This document shows, one piece after another, positions 29,724 to 38,909 of a stretch of DNA of 60,344 nucleotides (within the stretch, counting starts at the first letter, position 1; the number at the start of each line of letters is the position of its first letter). Below the pieces are notes generated by a model, which searched no databases, was not told the DNA's origin, and saw nothing but the letters and a program-made list of their open reading frames with translations. Source of the DNA: Marinobacter iranensis (lineage in GTDB: Bacteria; Pseudomonadota; Gammaproteobacteria; Pseudomonadales; Oleiphilaceae); NCBI RefSeq assembly GCF_029207565.1, contig NZ_JANCMW010000008.1, positions 1 through 60,344 of the forward strand, read 5' to 3'. The position numbers and the translations under genes are program-made.

Positions 29724-31304
29724 CTACCTGTGGCGGAAATGTCTTACCCGAACCCCGGCCAGTGCCAACACAATAAAATACACCGCAACGCCCGAGACTA
29801 CGAGAATACCCATATCCATGGCACGCTGGAGGCCACCCGCCCCAAGCCACTGATCAACCGGCGGCTGCAGCCACAGGATTGCAGCAGCCAAAGCACCGTT
29901 GGCAAGTCCGATCTGCACCAGGAACCGCGGCCAACCCGGCTGCCACTTCCAGGCACCCTCCTTGATCAAGCCTCGCCACAACAGACCGGTGTTCAGCCAG
30001 GCCGACAGCGAGGTGGCCAACGCCAGCCCCGCGTGCGCCAGGGGAAAAATCAACGCGAGGTTGAAAACCATATTGGCCACCATCGCTATAATGCCGATCT
30101 TTACCGGCGTTTTGGTGTCTTCCCGCGCGAAATAGCCCGGGGCCAAAACCTTGATCAGCATGAATGCCAACAGCCCTGCGGAGTAGGCACGCAGGCTCTG
30201 GGCCGCCATGGTTACATCCCGGTCAGTGACCTCGCCATAATGGAACAGGGTCGCAATCAGTGGCTCCGCTAACAAAGCCAAAGCCAGTGCGGCCGGCAGG
30301 CCAATCAGCAGGACGGCCCGCACGGCCCAGTCCAGCGTTGCCGCGAACTTGTCGACCGATGCAGCCGAATGTTTGCGGGACAGGCTCGGGAGAATCACCG
30401 TGGCGATGGCAATACCAAACACTCCCAGAGGCAGCTCAGCCAGCCTGTCCGAGTAGTACAGCCAGGAAACACTGCCGGTCTGCAGGAACGAGGCGAGCAC
30501 GGTATCCAGCAGCAGGTTGATCTGGCTCACGGACACCCCGAACATCGCCGGCACCATCAGCTTCAGAATGCGGCTGACCCCTTCGTGCTTGTAATCCACC
30601 TTTGGCCGGGGCATTAACCCCAACTGCATCAGAAAGGGAAGCTGAAAGAAAAGCTGCAGCGCACCAGCAATAAACACGCCCCATGCCAAGGCAATGATGG
30701 GCGTTTCCATCAGTGGCGACAGAAAGATGGCGGCACCGATCATCGCCAGGTTCAGCAGCACCGGTGTAAACGCGGGTATGGCAAAGCGGTCATAGCTGTT
30801 GAGGATGCCGCCGGCAAAAGCCGTCAGTGAGATCAGTAGCAGGTAAGGGAAGGTGATGCGCAGCATGTCGCTGGCCAGGCTGAATTTGAGATCGTCATCC
30901 AGAAAGCCCGGGGCGAAAACGGCCGTCAGCAGCGGCGAGCCGAGCATGGCAACAGCGGTCACTCCCAGCAGCACCAACCCCAGGGAGCCGGCGACTGCAT
31001 TGACCAGGCGGCGGACCTCGGTGATCGATTCCTGCTGCCGATACGAGGAAAGTACCGGCACAAACGCCTGGGAAAAGGCTCCCTCTGCGAACAGGCGCCG
31101 GAGGAAGTTAGGGATCTTGAAGGCAACAAAGAAGGCGTCGGCACCTGCGCCGGCCCCAAAATAGCGGGCGATCACCATATCCCGGACAAGGCCAAGGATT
31201 CGCGACAGCATGGTCATCACGCCGACGAGACCGGACGACCTGAGAAGCCCCGGCGGTTTGGGCAGTGCCTTCTGTTCTTCTTTATGCTCAGGTTCGGACG
31301 ACAT
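29724..31304 (-). CDS. murJ: Lipid II flippase MurJ (MviN)
   Basis: This MOP-superfamily flippase moves lipid II across the inner membrane for peptidoglycan synthesis. About 14 transmembrane helices cover the 526 residues. The N-terminal LSRILGLVRDMVIARYFG and NFLRRLFAEGAFSQAFVPV segments are diagnostic, with essential arginines. The ATG at 31304 (MSSEPEHK) is preferred over an upstream TTG at 31319. It is divergent from rpsT and followed by ribF, a common arrangement. Confidence 0.95.
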   Translation of the reverse strand: MSSEPEHKEEQKALPKPPGLLRSSGLVGVMTMLSRILGLVRDMVIARYFGAGAGADAFFVAFKIPNFLRRLFAEGAFSQAFVPVLSSYRQQESITEVRRLVNAVAGSLGLVLLGVTAVAMLGSPLLTAVFAPGFLDDDLKFSLASDMLRITFPYLLLISLTAFAGGILNSYDRFAIPAFTPVLLNLAMIGAAIFLSPLMETPIIALAWGVFIAGALQLFFQLPFLMQLGLMPRPKVDYKHEGVSRILKLMVPAMFGVSVSQINLLLDTVLASFLQTGSVSWLYYSDRLAELPLGVFGIAIATVILPSLSRKHSAASVDKFAATLDWAVRAVLLIGLPAALALALLAEPLIATLFHYGEVTDRDVTMAAQSLRAYSAGLLAFMLIKVLAPGYFAREDTKTPVKIGIIAMVANMVFNLALIFPLAHAGLALATSLSAWLNTGLLWRGLIKEGAWKWQPGWPRFLVQIGLANGALAAAILWLQPPVDQWLGAGGLQRAMDMGILVVSGVAVYFIVLALAGVRVRHFRHR

Positions 31305-31458
31305 TCGTGGCCTGGACAATGGTTCGGTGGATTCTGGATATTTCCGGCGTAAAATGGACCTGGTTTCGGTATTTACCTAGGGCCGTTGGAGCTCTCCGGC
31401 GGTGAGCGGCGAGTTTACCACAGGCCTTGCGGATACCGGGATGAAATAGCGTTGAGCC

Positions 31459-31487
31459 TTGACATTTTGGGGCGTTGGCGGCATAGT
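31459..31487 (+). promoter_or_regulatory. Promoter of rpsT
   Basis: TTGACA (31459-31464), a 17-nt spacer and CATAGT (31482-31487) form a good sigma-70 promoter about 100 bp before the rpsT start, giving a leader of roughly 95 nt. Confidence 0.65.
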
Positions 31488-31587
31488 TCCGCGTCATTTA
31501 TTTCGACGCGCTGGTTTTGGCGCGCCCGCGATTTTTACGAATCGTTTCACACGAATTTCGGATTTCACAGATCTCAGGAGTTATACG

Positions 31588-31857
31588 GTGGCAAATTCCC
31601 CGCAAGCCAAGAAGCGCGCACGTCAGAACGAGAAGAACCGCAAGCACAATGCCAGCCTGCGTTCCATGGCGCGTACTTACATCAAGAAAGTCCAGGCCAA
31701 CATTGAAGCTAACAAGCCTGAGGAAGCGCAAGCGGCTTTCCAGCAGGCTCAGCCAATTATGGACAGCATGGTTAACAAGGGTGTGTTCGCCAAGAACAAG
31801 ATTGCTCGCCAGAAGAGCCGTCTGAGTGCCCGCATCAAGGCCCTGAAGAGCGCGTAA
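31588..31857 (+). CDS. rpsT: 30S ribosomal protein S20 (GTG start)
   Basis: This primary 16S rRNA-binding protein organises the body of the small subunit. The sequence after the start (ANSPQAKKRARQNEKNRKHN) and the helical hairpin ending RLSARIKALKSA match S20; 89 residues. The start is GTG at 31588 with AGGAG 7 nt upstream. An upstream in-frame ATG-type extension has no S20 homology. Non-ATG starts are known for rpsT and take part in autoregulation in E. coli (UUG there). A terminator follows. Confidence 0.97.
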   Translation: MANSPQAKKRARQNEKNRKHNASLRSMARTYIKKVQANIEANKPEEAQAAFQQAQPIMDSMVNKGVFAKNKIARQKSRLSARIKALKSA

Positions 31858-31883
31858 ATCGCTTTTTCGGAACTTGAATGAAG

Positions 31884-31909
31884 AAACCGGCCGATTGGCC
31901 GGTTTTTTT
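31884..31909 (+). terminator. Rho-independent terminator after rpsT
   Basis: Stem AACCGGCC / GGCCGGTT with a short loop is followed by a run of seven T, 25 bp after the rpsT stop. Confidence 0.9.
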
Positions 31910-31949
31910 GTGCCTGTCTATTACTTGCCTGCCTGACTTCGAGCACAGT

Positions 31950-32054
31950 CAGGGCTGATCACCTACTCCGAAAACACGCCGTGAACCCATCCATGGGGGC
32001 TCGGCATTGCCATCCATGGCAATGCACGGTTTTCGGAGTAGGTGATCAGCCCTG
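31950..32054 (-). repeat. Clamped double-hairpin element, copy 4
   Basis: Arms at 31950-31975 and 32029-32054 are perfect inverted complements over 26 bp. The 53-nt core (31976-32028) is the exact reverse complement of the copy 5 core at 37697-37749, so this copy is inverted. NGGA loops are on the minus strand (stems CATTGCCA/TGGCAATG and CCCA/TGGG). It lies between convergent rpsT and proB. Confidence 0.9.
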
Positions 32055-32077
32055 CCTCCAAAGTTGGGAGAAGTCTT

Positions 32078-33202
32078 CTAGACAATTACCATATTGTCTC
32101 GGTGAATCATTTCTTCATCGGAAATGTAGCCAAGCACTTCGGTAATCCGATCGCTGGAGCGGCCGGCGATGGCTCTGGCTTCGTCGGCGTCGTAGTTAAC
32201 GAGGCCGCGGGCGATTTCTTTGCCGTTTTCGTCGACGCAGGAGACCATTTCGCCGCGGCGGAACTGGCCGGATACGCTTTTCACGCCCACCGGCAGCAGG
32301 CTGCGTCCACCGCGGCAGAGGACGTTGACGGCACCCTGGTCGAGGGTGACTTTGCCGCGGGTCTGGAGGTGGCTGGCCAGCCACTGTTTGCGGGCGGCGA
32401 TTCTGCCTTGTTCGGGCAGCAGGAGTGTTCCGATGCTTTCGCCGTCGCGCAGGCGGGCGATGGCTTTTTCGATTCGGCCGCCGACGATGACGGTGAAGGC
32501 GCCGGAGCGGGCGGCGAGGCGGGCGGCGCGGACTTTGGTTTGCATACCACCACGCCCCAGGGTGCCCGCTCCGCCAGCAGCCATGGCGTCGAGTTCGGAG
32601 TCGCTGGCACGGCGTTCGTCGACCATTTTGGCGTCCGGGTTTTTGCGGGGATCCTTGTCGAACAGGCCGAGCTGGTCGGTGAGTATGATCAGGCCATCGG
32701 CTTCGATCAGGTTGGCGACCAGTGCTCCCAGGGTGTCGTTGTCGCCGAAGCGGATTTCGTCGGTGACCACGGTGTCGTTTTCGTTGACGATGGGGACCAC
32801 GCCGAAATCGAGCAATGCTCTCAGAGTACTGCGGGCATTCAGGTAGCGCTTGCGATCAGACAGGTCGTCGTGGGTGAGCAGTATCTGGGCGGTATGAATG
32901 TCGTGACGCTTGAATTGGGCTTCCCAGGTCTGTACCAGCCCCATCTGGCCGACGGCAGCTGCAGCTTGAAGCTCGTGCAGTTGTTCCGGGCGAACGGTCC
33001 AGCCCAAGCGACTCATGCCCTCAGCCACAGAGCCTGAAGACACAATAACCACTTCAACCCCATCACTGACCAATTCTGCAATCTGGTCCACCCATAATCC
33101 CAGGGCGGCCACATCCAGACCACGACCATCATTGGTAAGCAGTGCACTTCCTATTTTTATGACCAGGCGGCGAGCCTGGCGTAGCTGTATTCTTTTGCTC
33201 AT
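32078..33202 (-). CDS. proB: Glutamate 5-kinase
   Basis: This is the first step of proline synthesis, phosphorylating glutamate. The N-terminal amino-acid kinase domain has [15 protein letters not shown] and [10 protein letters not shown]; substrate and Mg segments include [10 protein letters not shown] and [16 protein letters not shown]-terminal PUA domain begins near residue 280 with [20 protein letters not shown] in part. The 374 residues are full length. It is downstream of obgE on the same strand, separated by element copy 2. Confidence 0.96.
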   Translation of the reverse strand: MSKRIQLRQARRLVIKIGSALLTNDGRGLDVAALGLWVDQIAELVSDGVEVVIVSSGSVAEGMSRLGWTVRPEQLHELQAAAAVGQMGLVQTWEAQFKRHDIHTAQILLTHDDLSDRKRYLNARSTLRALLDFGVVPIVNENDTVVTDEIRFGDNDTLGALVANLIEADGLIILTDQLGLFDKDPRKNPDAKMVDERRASDSELDAMAAGGAGTLGRGGMQTKVRAARLAARSGAFTVIVGGRIEKAIARLRDGESIGTLLLPEQGRIAARKQWLASHLQTRGKVTLDQGAVNVLCRGGRSLLPVGVKSVSGQFRRGEMVSCVDENGKEIARGLVNYDADEARAIAGRSSDRITEVLGYISDEEMIHRDNMVIV

Positions 33203-33223
33203 GCTAACTCAATCCATGGATAA

Positions 33224-33325
33224 GCCGGCGGGCAGGGCGTTGCGGGACCGTCAAAAACAGGGATGTTTTTGTCGAGCGTACATGGATGTATTCACAGCGT
33301 GTCCCGCAACGCCCTGCCCGCCGGC
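33224..33325 (+). repeat. Clamped double-hairpin element, copy 2
   Basis: Arms at 33224-33248 and 33301-33325 are perfect inverted complements over 25 bp. The 52-nt core (33249-33300) has hairpins CAAAAACA-GGGA-TGTTTTTG and TACA-TGGA-TGTA on the plus strand, with the two GGA trinucleotides 23 nt apart. It fills the gap between obgE and proB and is antisense to their transcript in this orientation. Confidence 0.9.
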
Positions 33326-33334
33326 GCTACTCCA

Positions 33335-34534
<1,200 letters not shown>

Positions 34535-34560
34535 TCAACCCTTTGCGCACTGCGCATAAA

Positions 34561-34600
34561 CTAAAAAGCCCCGCAGCCTCATGGAAGCTATGCGGGGCTT
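34561..34600 (-). terminator. Terminator between rpmA and obgE
   Basis: On the minus strand AAGCCCCGCA pairs with TGCGGGGCTT across a loop and is followed by TTTAG. It should terminate or attenuate rplU-rpmA transcription before obgE. Confidence 0.85.
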
Positions 34601-34602
34601 CA

Positions 34603-34636
34603 GGTGGCTCTGATATCAAATCATATCAGGGCCACC
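34603..34636. other. Second hairpin just upstream of the rpmA terminator
   Basis: GGTGGC-T-CTGATAT and ATATCAG-G-GCCACC form a 14-bp inverted repeat with one internal mismatch and a short A/T loop. It directly precedes the terminator on the minus strand. It may be a processing or stability hairpin in the rpmA 3' region. Confidence 0.55.
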
Positions 34637-34668
34637 CAAGGTTCGACAGAACCCGAGATCGCCGCTGC

Positions 34669-34929
34669 TTACGCAGCCGGAACGATGCTCACGAACTTAC
34701 GGTTCTCCGGACCCTTCACCTCAAAGACTACCTGACCGTTTGCAGTTGCAAACAGGGTGTGGTCCTTGCCGAGGCCAACGTTGTTACCCGGGTGGAAACG
34801 GGTGCCGCGCTGACGAACAATGATGCTGCCTGCGGATACAGTCTCGCCGCCAAAGCGCTTCACACCAAGTCGTTTCGACTCGGAATCGCGACCGTTACGG
34901 GTACTACCTGCTGCCTTTTTATGAGCCAT
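34669..34929 (-). CDS. rpmA: 50S ribosomal protein L27
   Basis: This small basic protein has its N-terminus reaching the peptidyl transferase centre. It begins [20 protein letters not shown] and contains [14 protein letters not shown]; 86 residues. It directly follows rplU in the conserved rplU-rpmA-obgE order. Confidence 0.98.
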   Translation of the reverse strand: MAHKKAAGSTRNGRDSESKRLGVKRFGGETVSAGSIIVRQRGTRFHPGNNVGLGKDHTLFATANGQVVFEVKGPENRKFVSIVPAA

Positions 34930-34965
34930 TACAAGCCTCCTTATCTAAGGGGTTACTCGAGGGTC

Positions 34966-35277
34966 TTAGCCCTGGATACCCGTGATCTTGACTTCAGTAA
35001 ACCACTGACGGTGGCCCTGACGTTTCATGGAATGCTTCCGACGACGGAACTTGATGATCTGGATCTTGTCGTGACGGCCGTGGCTAACCACTTCCGCTGT
35101 CACTTTGGCACCATCAACAACCGGTGCGCCTACCTGAACCTTGTCACCATCGGCGATCAGCAGAACGCGGTCAAACTCGACGTTGCCGCCGGTTTCCACT
35201 TCCAGCTTTTCCAGCTTCAGAGTTTCGCCTTCTTTTACACGGTGCTGTTTACCACCGCTAACAATAACTGCGTACAT
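34966..35277 (-). CDS. rplU: 50S ribosomal protein L21
   Basis: This 23S rRNA-binding protein is recognised by [18 protein letters not shown] at the N-terminus and [18 protein letters not shown] near the C-terminus; 103 residues from the ATG at 35277. It is the first gene of rplU-rpmA and is divergent from ispB. A promoter is visible at 35387-35415. Confidence 0.98.
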   Translation of the reverse strand: MYAVIVSGGKQHRVKEGETLKLEKLEVETGGNVEFDRVLLIADGDKVQVGAPVVDGAKVTAEVVSHGRHDKIQIIKFRRRKHSMKRQGHRQWFTEVKITGIQG

Positions 35278-35386
35278 TAACGTTCTCCGCGATTGACCCA
35301 TCCCTGCTCTTATCCACCTGGTTCTAAGGGAAGCGCTTCGGCAACCCTATAGCAGGGAGCGCAGGTTGGGATGAGTTGGGCGCGTG

Positions 35387-35415
35387 ATTGTACGAAAACC
35401 GCCGCCGCTTTACAA
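35387..35415 (-). promoter_or_regulatory. Promoter of rplU-rpmA
   Basis: On the minus strand TTGTAA (35415-35410), a 17-nt spacer and TACAAT (35392-35387) make a good sigma-70 promoter. Its -35 lies only 6 bp from the -35 of the divergent ispB promoter. Confidence 0.65.
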
Positions 35416-35421
35416 GCCAAG

Positions 35422-35450
35422 TTGACACCGATCACCGCAATACCTAGCAT
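35422..35450 (+). promoter_or_regulatory. Promoter of ispB
   Basis: TTGACA (35422-35427), a 17-nt spacer and TAGCAT (35445-35450) lie about 58 bp upstream of the ispB start. The promoter is back-to-back with the rplU promoter. Confidence 0.65.
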
Positions 35451-35507
35451 TGCGGCACCCGCCTATTTTTCCAACGAAAACACCAGACAAGGGACCGGAC
35501 CAGCCGC

Positions 35508-36476
35508 ATGACAGCCCAGCGAATTTACGACACCGTCGCGGACGACTTCAGCCGCGTCAACGATCTGATCATCAAGCGGCTCTCATCAGACGTTCCACTG
35601 GTGGAGAAAATCGCCCAATACATTATTGAAAGTGGCGGTAAGCGTCTGAGGCCACTACTGGTTTTGCTCTCAAGCCGCGCCCTGGGCTACGACAGGGACG
35701 AGCACCTCAAACTTGCAGCGGTCATCGAATTCCTCCACACCGCCACACTCCTTCACGACGATGTAGTGGACACCTCCGACATGCGCAGGGGCCGCAGCAC
35801 CGCCAATGCCCGTTGGGGTAACGCCCCCAGCGTGCTGGTAGGTGATTTCCTCTACGCCCGCGCTTTCGAGATGATGGTGGAACTCCAGAACCTTCGAATC
35901 ATGGACGTACTTTCCCACGCTACGGCAGTGATCGCTGAAGGCGAAGTGCTGCAGTTGATGAACGTGAAGAACCCGGACGTCAGTGAAGACAAGTACATGG
36001 AGGTCATCCACAACAAGACTGCCATGCTGTTTGAAGCAGCTTCCCATACCGGTGCGCTGCTTGCTGGTGCAAATGAAGGCCAGGAGCGGGCGCTGAGCGC
36101 CTACGGCAAGCACCTGGGCCTGGCCTTCCAGTTGGTGGATGACGTACTGGATTATCGTGGTGACGCGGAGGCCATGGGCAAGAACGTGGGCGACGACCTG
36201 GCCGAAGGCAAGACCACGCTGCCGCTGATTTACGCGATGGCACAGGGCAGCGATGACGAGAAACAACTGATTCGGCAGGCGATCCGCAAGGGCGGCCTGG
36301 ATGACCTGCCCCGAATCCTCCAAATCGTCAACCGCTCCGGTGCGCTGGAGTACACCTTGGCAAAAGCCAGGGAGCAGGCCACCCTGGCGGCCGACTGCCT
36401 CAACACTCTTCCCGAGTCGGACCATAGGGAAGCGCTGGCGTTGCTGACTGAGCTTGCGGTTGTCCGGGTTAGTTAG
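35508..36476 (+). CDS. ispB: Octaprenyl (polyprenyl) diphosphate synthase
   Basis: This trans-prenyltransferase makes the ubiquinone side chain. The first Asp-rich motif is LLHDDVVDTSDMRRG and the second LAFQLVDDVLDYRGD, both with intact aspartates; GGKRLRP is the usual substrate loop. At 322 residues it matches E. coli IspB. Chain length (8 or 9 units) cannot be told by eye. It is divergent from rplU, as in most gammaproteobacteria. A REP pair follows its stop. Confidence 0.95.
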   Translation: MTAQRIYDTVADDFSRVNDLIIKRLSSDVPLVEKIAQYIIESGGKRLRPLLVLLSSRALGYDRDEHLKLAAVIEFLHTATLLHDDVVDTSDMRRGRSTANARWGNAPSVLVGDFLYARAFEMMVELQNLRIMDVLSHATAVIAEGEVLQLMNVKNPDVSEDKYMEVIHNKTAMLFEAASHTGALLAGANEGQERALSAYGKHLGLAFQLVDDVLDYRGDAEAMGKNVGDDLAEGKTTLPLIYAMAQGSDDEKQLIRQAIRKGGLDDLPRILQIVNRSGALEYTLAKAREQATLAADCLNTLPESDHREALALLTELAVVRVS

Positions 36477-36496
36477 TGAGCCTGCTGGCAGTGGAG

Positions 36497-36533
36497 TGTC
36501 GGATTACGGCCCGTTGGGCCTAATCCGACCTAC
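36497..36533 (-). repeat. REP palindrome (GTAG type), long-loop form
   Basis: On the minus strand the element starts with the tetranucleotide GTAG followed by a stem of GTCGGATTAGGCCC and its complement with one bulge. This is the layout of REPs mobilised by RAYT (TnpA-REP) enzymes. It pairs head-to-head with the REP at 36566-36598 to form a BIME-like unit after ispB. Confidence 0.85.
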
Positions 36534-36565
36534 GGGGGAGGGCGCATCCGGGTTGGACGCAAACG

Positions 36566-36598
36566 GTAGGTCGGATTAGGCGAAGCCGTAATCCGACA
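36566..36598 (+). repeat. REP palindrome (GTAG type), short-loop form
   Basis: GTAG is followed by GTCGGATTAGGC, a GAA loop and GCCGTAATCCGAC. It is the partner of the inverted REP 32 bp to the left. The same sequence recurs at 50384-50416 and, without GTAG, at 51994-52022. Confidence 0.85.
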
Positions 36599-36622
36599 AA
36601 CCCGAACGCAGCCACAAAAAGC

Positions 36623-37609
36623 TCACCCCAGGGTTTCCCGCCCATGGGGCGCGTCAAAATCGAGCTCCGGCCCCACCGGCACAATCTGCGTCGGATTAAT
36701 GGTCCGCTGGCTTACATAGTAGTGCCGCTTGATCTGCCCGATATCCACCGTATCCGCCACTCCCGGCACCTGGTACAGATCCCGCACATAGCCGGACAGC
36801 GCCGGGAAGTCCGAGATCCGCTGCCGATTGCACTTGAAGTGACTGTAATACACCGAATCAAACCGAATCAGCGTGGTAAACAACCGCCAGTCCGCCTCTG
36901 TCAGCCGGTTACCCGCCAGATAACGTTGCCCTGCAAGCCGCTCCTCCAGCCAGTCCAGCGAATCGAACAGCGCCCCATACGCCTCTTCATACTTATCCTG
37001 GGCCGTAGCAAACCCTGCCTTGTACACGCCGTTATTCACGGTGTGATAGACTCGCTCATTCACCTCGGCAATCTCACCGCGCAATTCTTCCGGGTGAAAA
37101 TCCAGATCACTGCGTACGCCTTCAAGCCCGTCAAACGCGGAGTTGAACATCCGGATAATATCCGCCGACTCATTGCTGACAATCGTCTGCTTCTGCTTGT
37201 CCCACAACGTCGGCACCGTCACCCGCCCGGAATAATCCGGCGCCGCCTTCAGGTACACCTCGTACAGGAAGCGCTTACCGTTCACATCATCCCGATGCGC
37301 CGCCTCATCCGGCCGAAACTCCCAACCGTTCTCCACCATATCCGGATGCACCACCGACACCGAAATATGCTTCTCGAGCCCCTTCAAAACCCGAAAAATC
37401 AACGTCCGATGTGCCCAGGGGCATGCCATGGAAACATACAAATGGTACCTCCCGGACTCCGCCGGAAAACCACCCTCCCCCGCTGGCCCCGGCGATCCAT
37501 CCGCCGTCACCCAGTTGCGAAACCTGGCGGCCTCACGTTCAAACTTGCCACCGGTTTTCGAGGTGTCGTACCACTGATCGTGCCATTTGCCATCTACAAG
37601 CAGTCCCAT
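36623..37609 (-). CDS. yqjG: Glutathionyl-hydroquinone reductase (Xi-class GST, YqjG type)
   Basis: It reduces glutathionyl-hydroquinones to hydroquinones and free glutathione in quinone detoxification. The active site is SMACPWAHRT with Cys63, the same position as in E. coli YqjG when the protein starts at 37609 (MGLLVDGKW). A longer reading frame to 37654 lacks homology. The C-terminal GST helical domain contains LEERLAGQRYLAGNRLTEADW. The 328 residues are full length. It is divergent from a LysR regulator that could control it, with element copy 5 between them. Confidence 0.9.
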   Translation of the reverse strand: MGLLVDGKWHDQWYDTSKTGGKFEREAARFRNWVTADGSPGPAGEGGFPAESGRYHLYVSMACPWAHRTLIFRVLKGLEKHISVSVVHPDMVENGWEFRPDEAAHRDDVNGKRFLYEVYLKAAPDYSGRVTVPTLWDKQKQTIVSNESADIIRMFNSAFDGLEGVRSDLDFHPEELRGEIAEVNERVYHTVNNGVYKAGFATAQDKYEEAYGALFDSLDWLEERLAGQRYLAGNRLTEADWRLFTTLIRFDSVYYSHFKCNRQRISDFPALSGYVRDLYQVPGVADTVDIGQIKRHYYVSQRTINPTQIVPVGPELDFDAPHGRETLG

Positions 37610-37670
37610 AAGTCCTCCGCTGAACGCACACTTGGTGATTTGAGTGGGCGGCAAGCACTCTGCTGATCAA

Positions 37671-37775
37671 GGGAATTGGGGCAGGCCTTCGCAAACCGTG
37701 CATTGCCATGGATGGCAATGCCGAGCCCCCATGGATGGGTTCACGGCGTGTTTGCGAAGGCCTGCCCCGATTCCC
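37671..37775 (+). repeat. Clamped double-hairpin element, copy 5
   Basis: Arms at 37671-37696 and 37750-37775 are inverted complements over 26 bp with one G-T wobble position. The 53-nt core (37697-37749) has hairpins CATTGCCA-TGGA-TGGCAATG and CCCA-TGGA-TGGG on the plus strand and is identical to the reverse complement of the copy 4 core. It lies in the divergent yqjG / lysR intergenic region. Confidence 0.9.
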
Positions 37776-37877
37776 GCGCCCCGAAACTGGCCCACAAGAA
37801 ATTAGAGGAAGAATACCGGCCACCCTGCTACGCTCTCAAACAATCATTTCTGGCCAACACAATCAGATAATTCGAAC

Positions 37878-38789
37878 ATGCACACAGCCATCACCATAGA
37901 CGCCCTCAAAGTCCTCGATGCCATCGACCGCAAAGGCAGCTTCGCCGGTGCCGCCAACGAACTCTTCCGCGTACCGTCCGCCATCAGCTACACCGTCCAG
38001 AAACTCGAAGAAGACCTCAATGTCGCCATCTTCGACCGCACCGGACACCGCGCAGCCCTCACCCCGGCCGGCCGCTACCTGCTGGAAGAAGGCCGCACCC
38101 TGCTGGAGGCCGCCGAAAACCTGGCCCATACCACCCGCCAGGTCGCCCAGGGCTGGGAAACCCGCCTGCGAATCGGCTTCAACTCCCTGCTACCGGCCGA
38201 GTGCCTGTTCCCTGCAGTGAAAGAGTTCTATGAACTTGGCGTGCCCGTGGAAGTGCAACTGGTGGAAGAAGTCTTTGCCGGTTCATGGGATGCCCTGCAA
38301 AGCCGACGGGTGGACCTGATTGTCGGCGCCGACCAGATGAGCAAACCCGCTGGCGCATTCACCACCAGACCACTTGGAGAAATGACATTTGTCTACGCTG
38401 TGGCACCCGATCACCCCTTGGCCAGCGCTACACAGCCGCTAACCGAGGAAGACATTGCCCGCTTCCCCGCCGCTGTGGCAGCAGACACCTCCCGCTCACT
38501 GCCACCCGGCCACGCCGGTATATTCCGCCGCCAACGCACCATTACCGTCGCCAACATTGACCAGAAAATAGCGGTTCAACAGGCCGGGCTTGCAGTGGGG
38601 TGGCTCCCGGAGGCCCGCGTGCGTGATCAACTCGCCAGTGGCAGCCTGCAAACCCTGCAGGTCCACGAACCCAGACAACCCATCATGCTGCACCTGGCCC
38701 GCCATGCTGAAGACCAAGGCAAAGCCCTGATGTGGTTCTGGGATAAGCTGGGGCAGTCACCAGACATTTCATCCTGGCTGAACGCCTGA
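37878..38789 (+). CDS. LysR-family transcriptional regulator
   Basis: A winged helix-turn-helix covers residues 1-60 (DALKVLDAIDRKGSFAGAANELFRVPSAISYTVQKLEE read in part). It is followed by a LysR substrate-binding domain (RLRIGFNSLLPAECLFPAVKEF). At 303 residues it is typical. It is divergent from the glutathionyl-hydroquinone reductase gene, the usual layout for a LysR protein and its target, so quinone or electrophile stress is a reasonable guess for its signal. The effector is unknown. Confidence 0.9.
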   Translation: MHTAITIDALKVLDAIDRKGSFAGAANELFRVPSAISYTVQKLEEDLNVAIFDRTGHRAALTPAGRYLLEEGRTLLEAAENLAHTTRQVAQGWETRLRIGFNSLLPAECLFPAVKEFYELGVPVEVQLVEEVFAGSWDALQSRRVDLIVGADQMSKPAGAFTTRPLGEMTFVYAVAPDHPLASATQPLTEEDIARFPAAVAADTSRSLPPGHAGIFRRQRTITVANIDQKIAVQQAGLAVGWLPEARVRDQLASGSLQTLQVHEPRQPIMLHLARHAEDQGKALMWFWDKLGQSPDISSWLNA

Positions 38790-38909
38790 ATCAGCACTGA
38801 AAGCCGGGCTGGCTCCCCGGAACGCTTTTCCGGGCAAAAGAGCCAACGGATCACCGGTGTAGTCGTTTATACTGCCCCGACGCAAAAACCTGTGAACGGA
38901 GCTCATACC

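Noticed and set aside
34636..34660. A tRNA T-loop-like GGTTCGA stretch.
   Set aside because: There is no acceptor or anticodon stem around it; it lies just downstream of rpmA.
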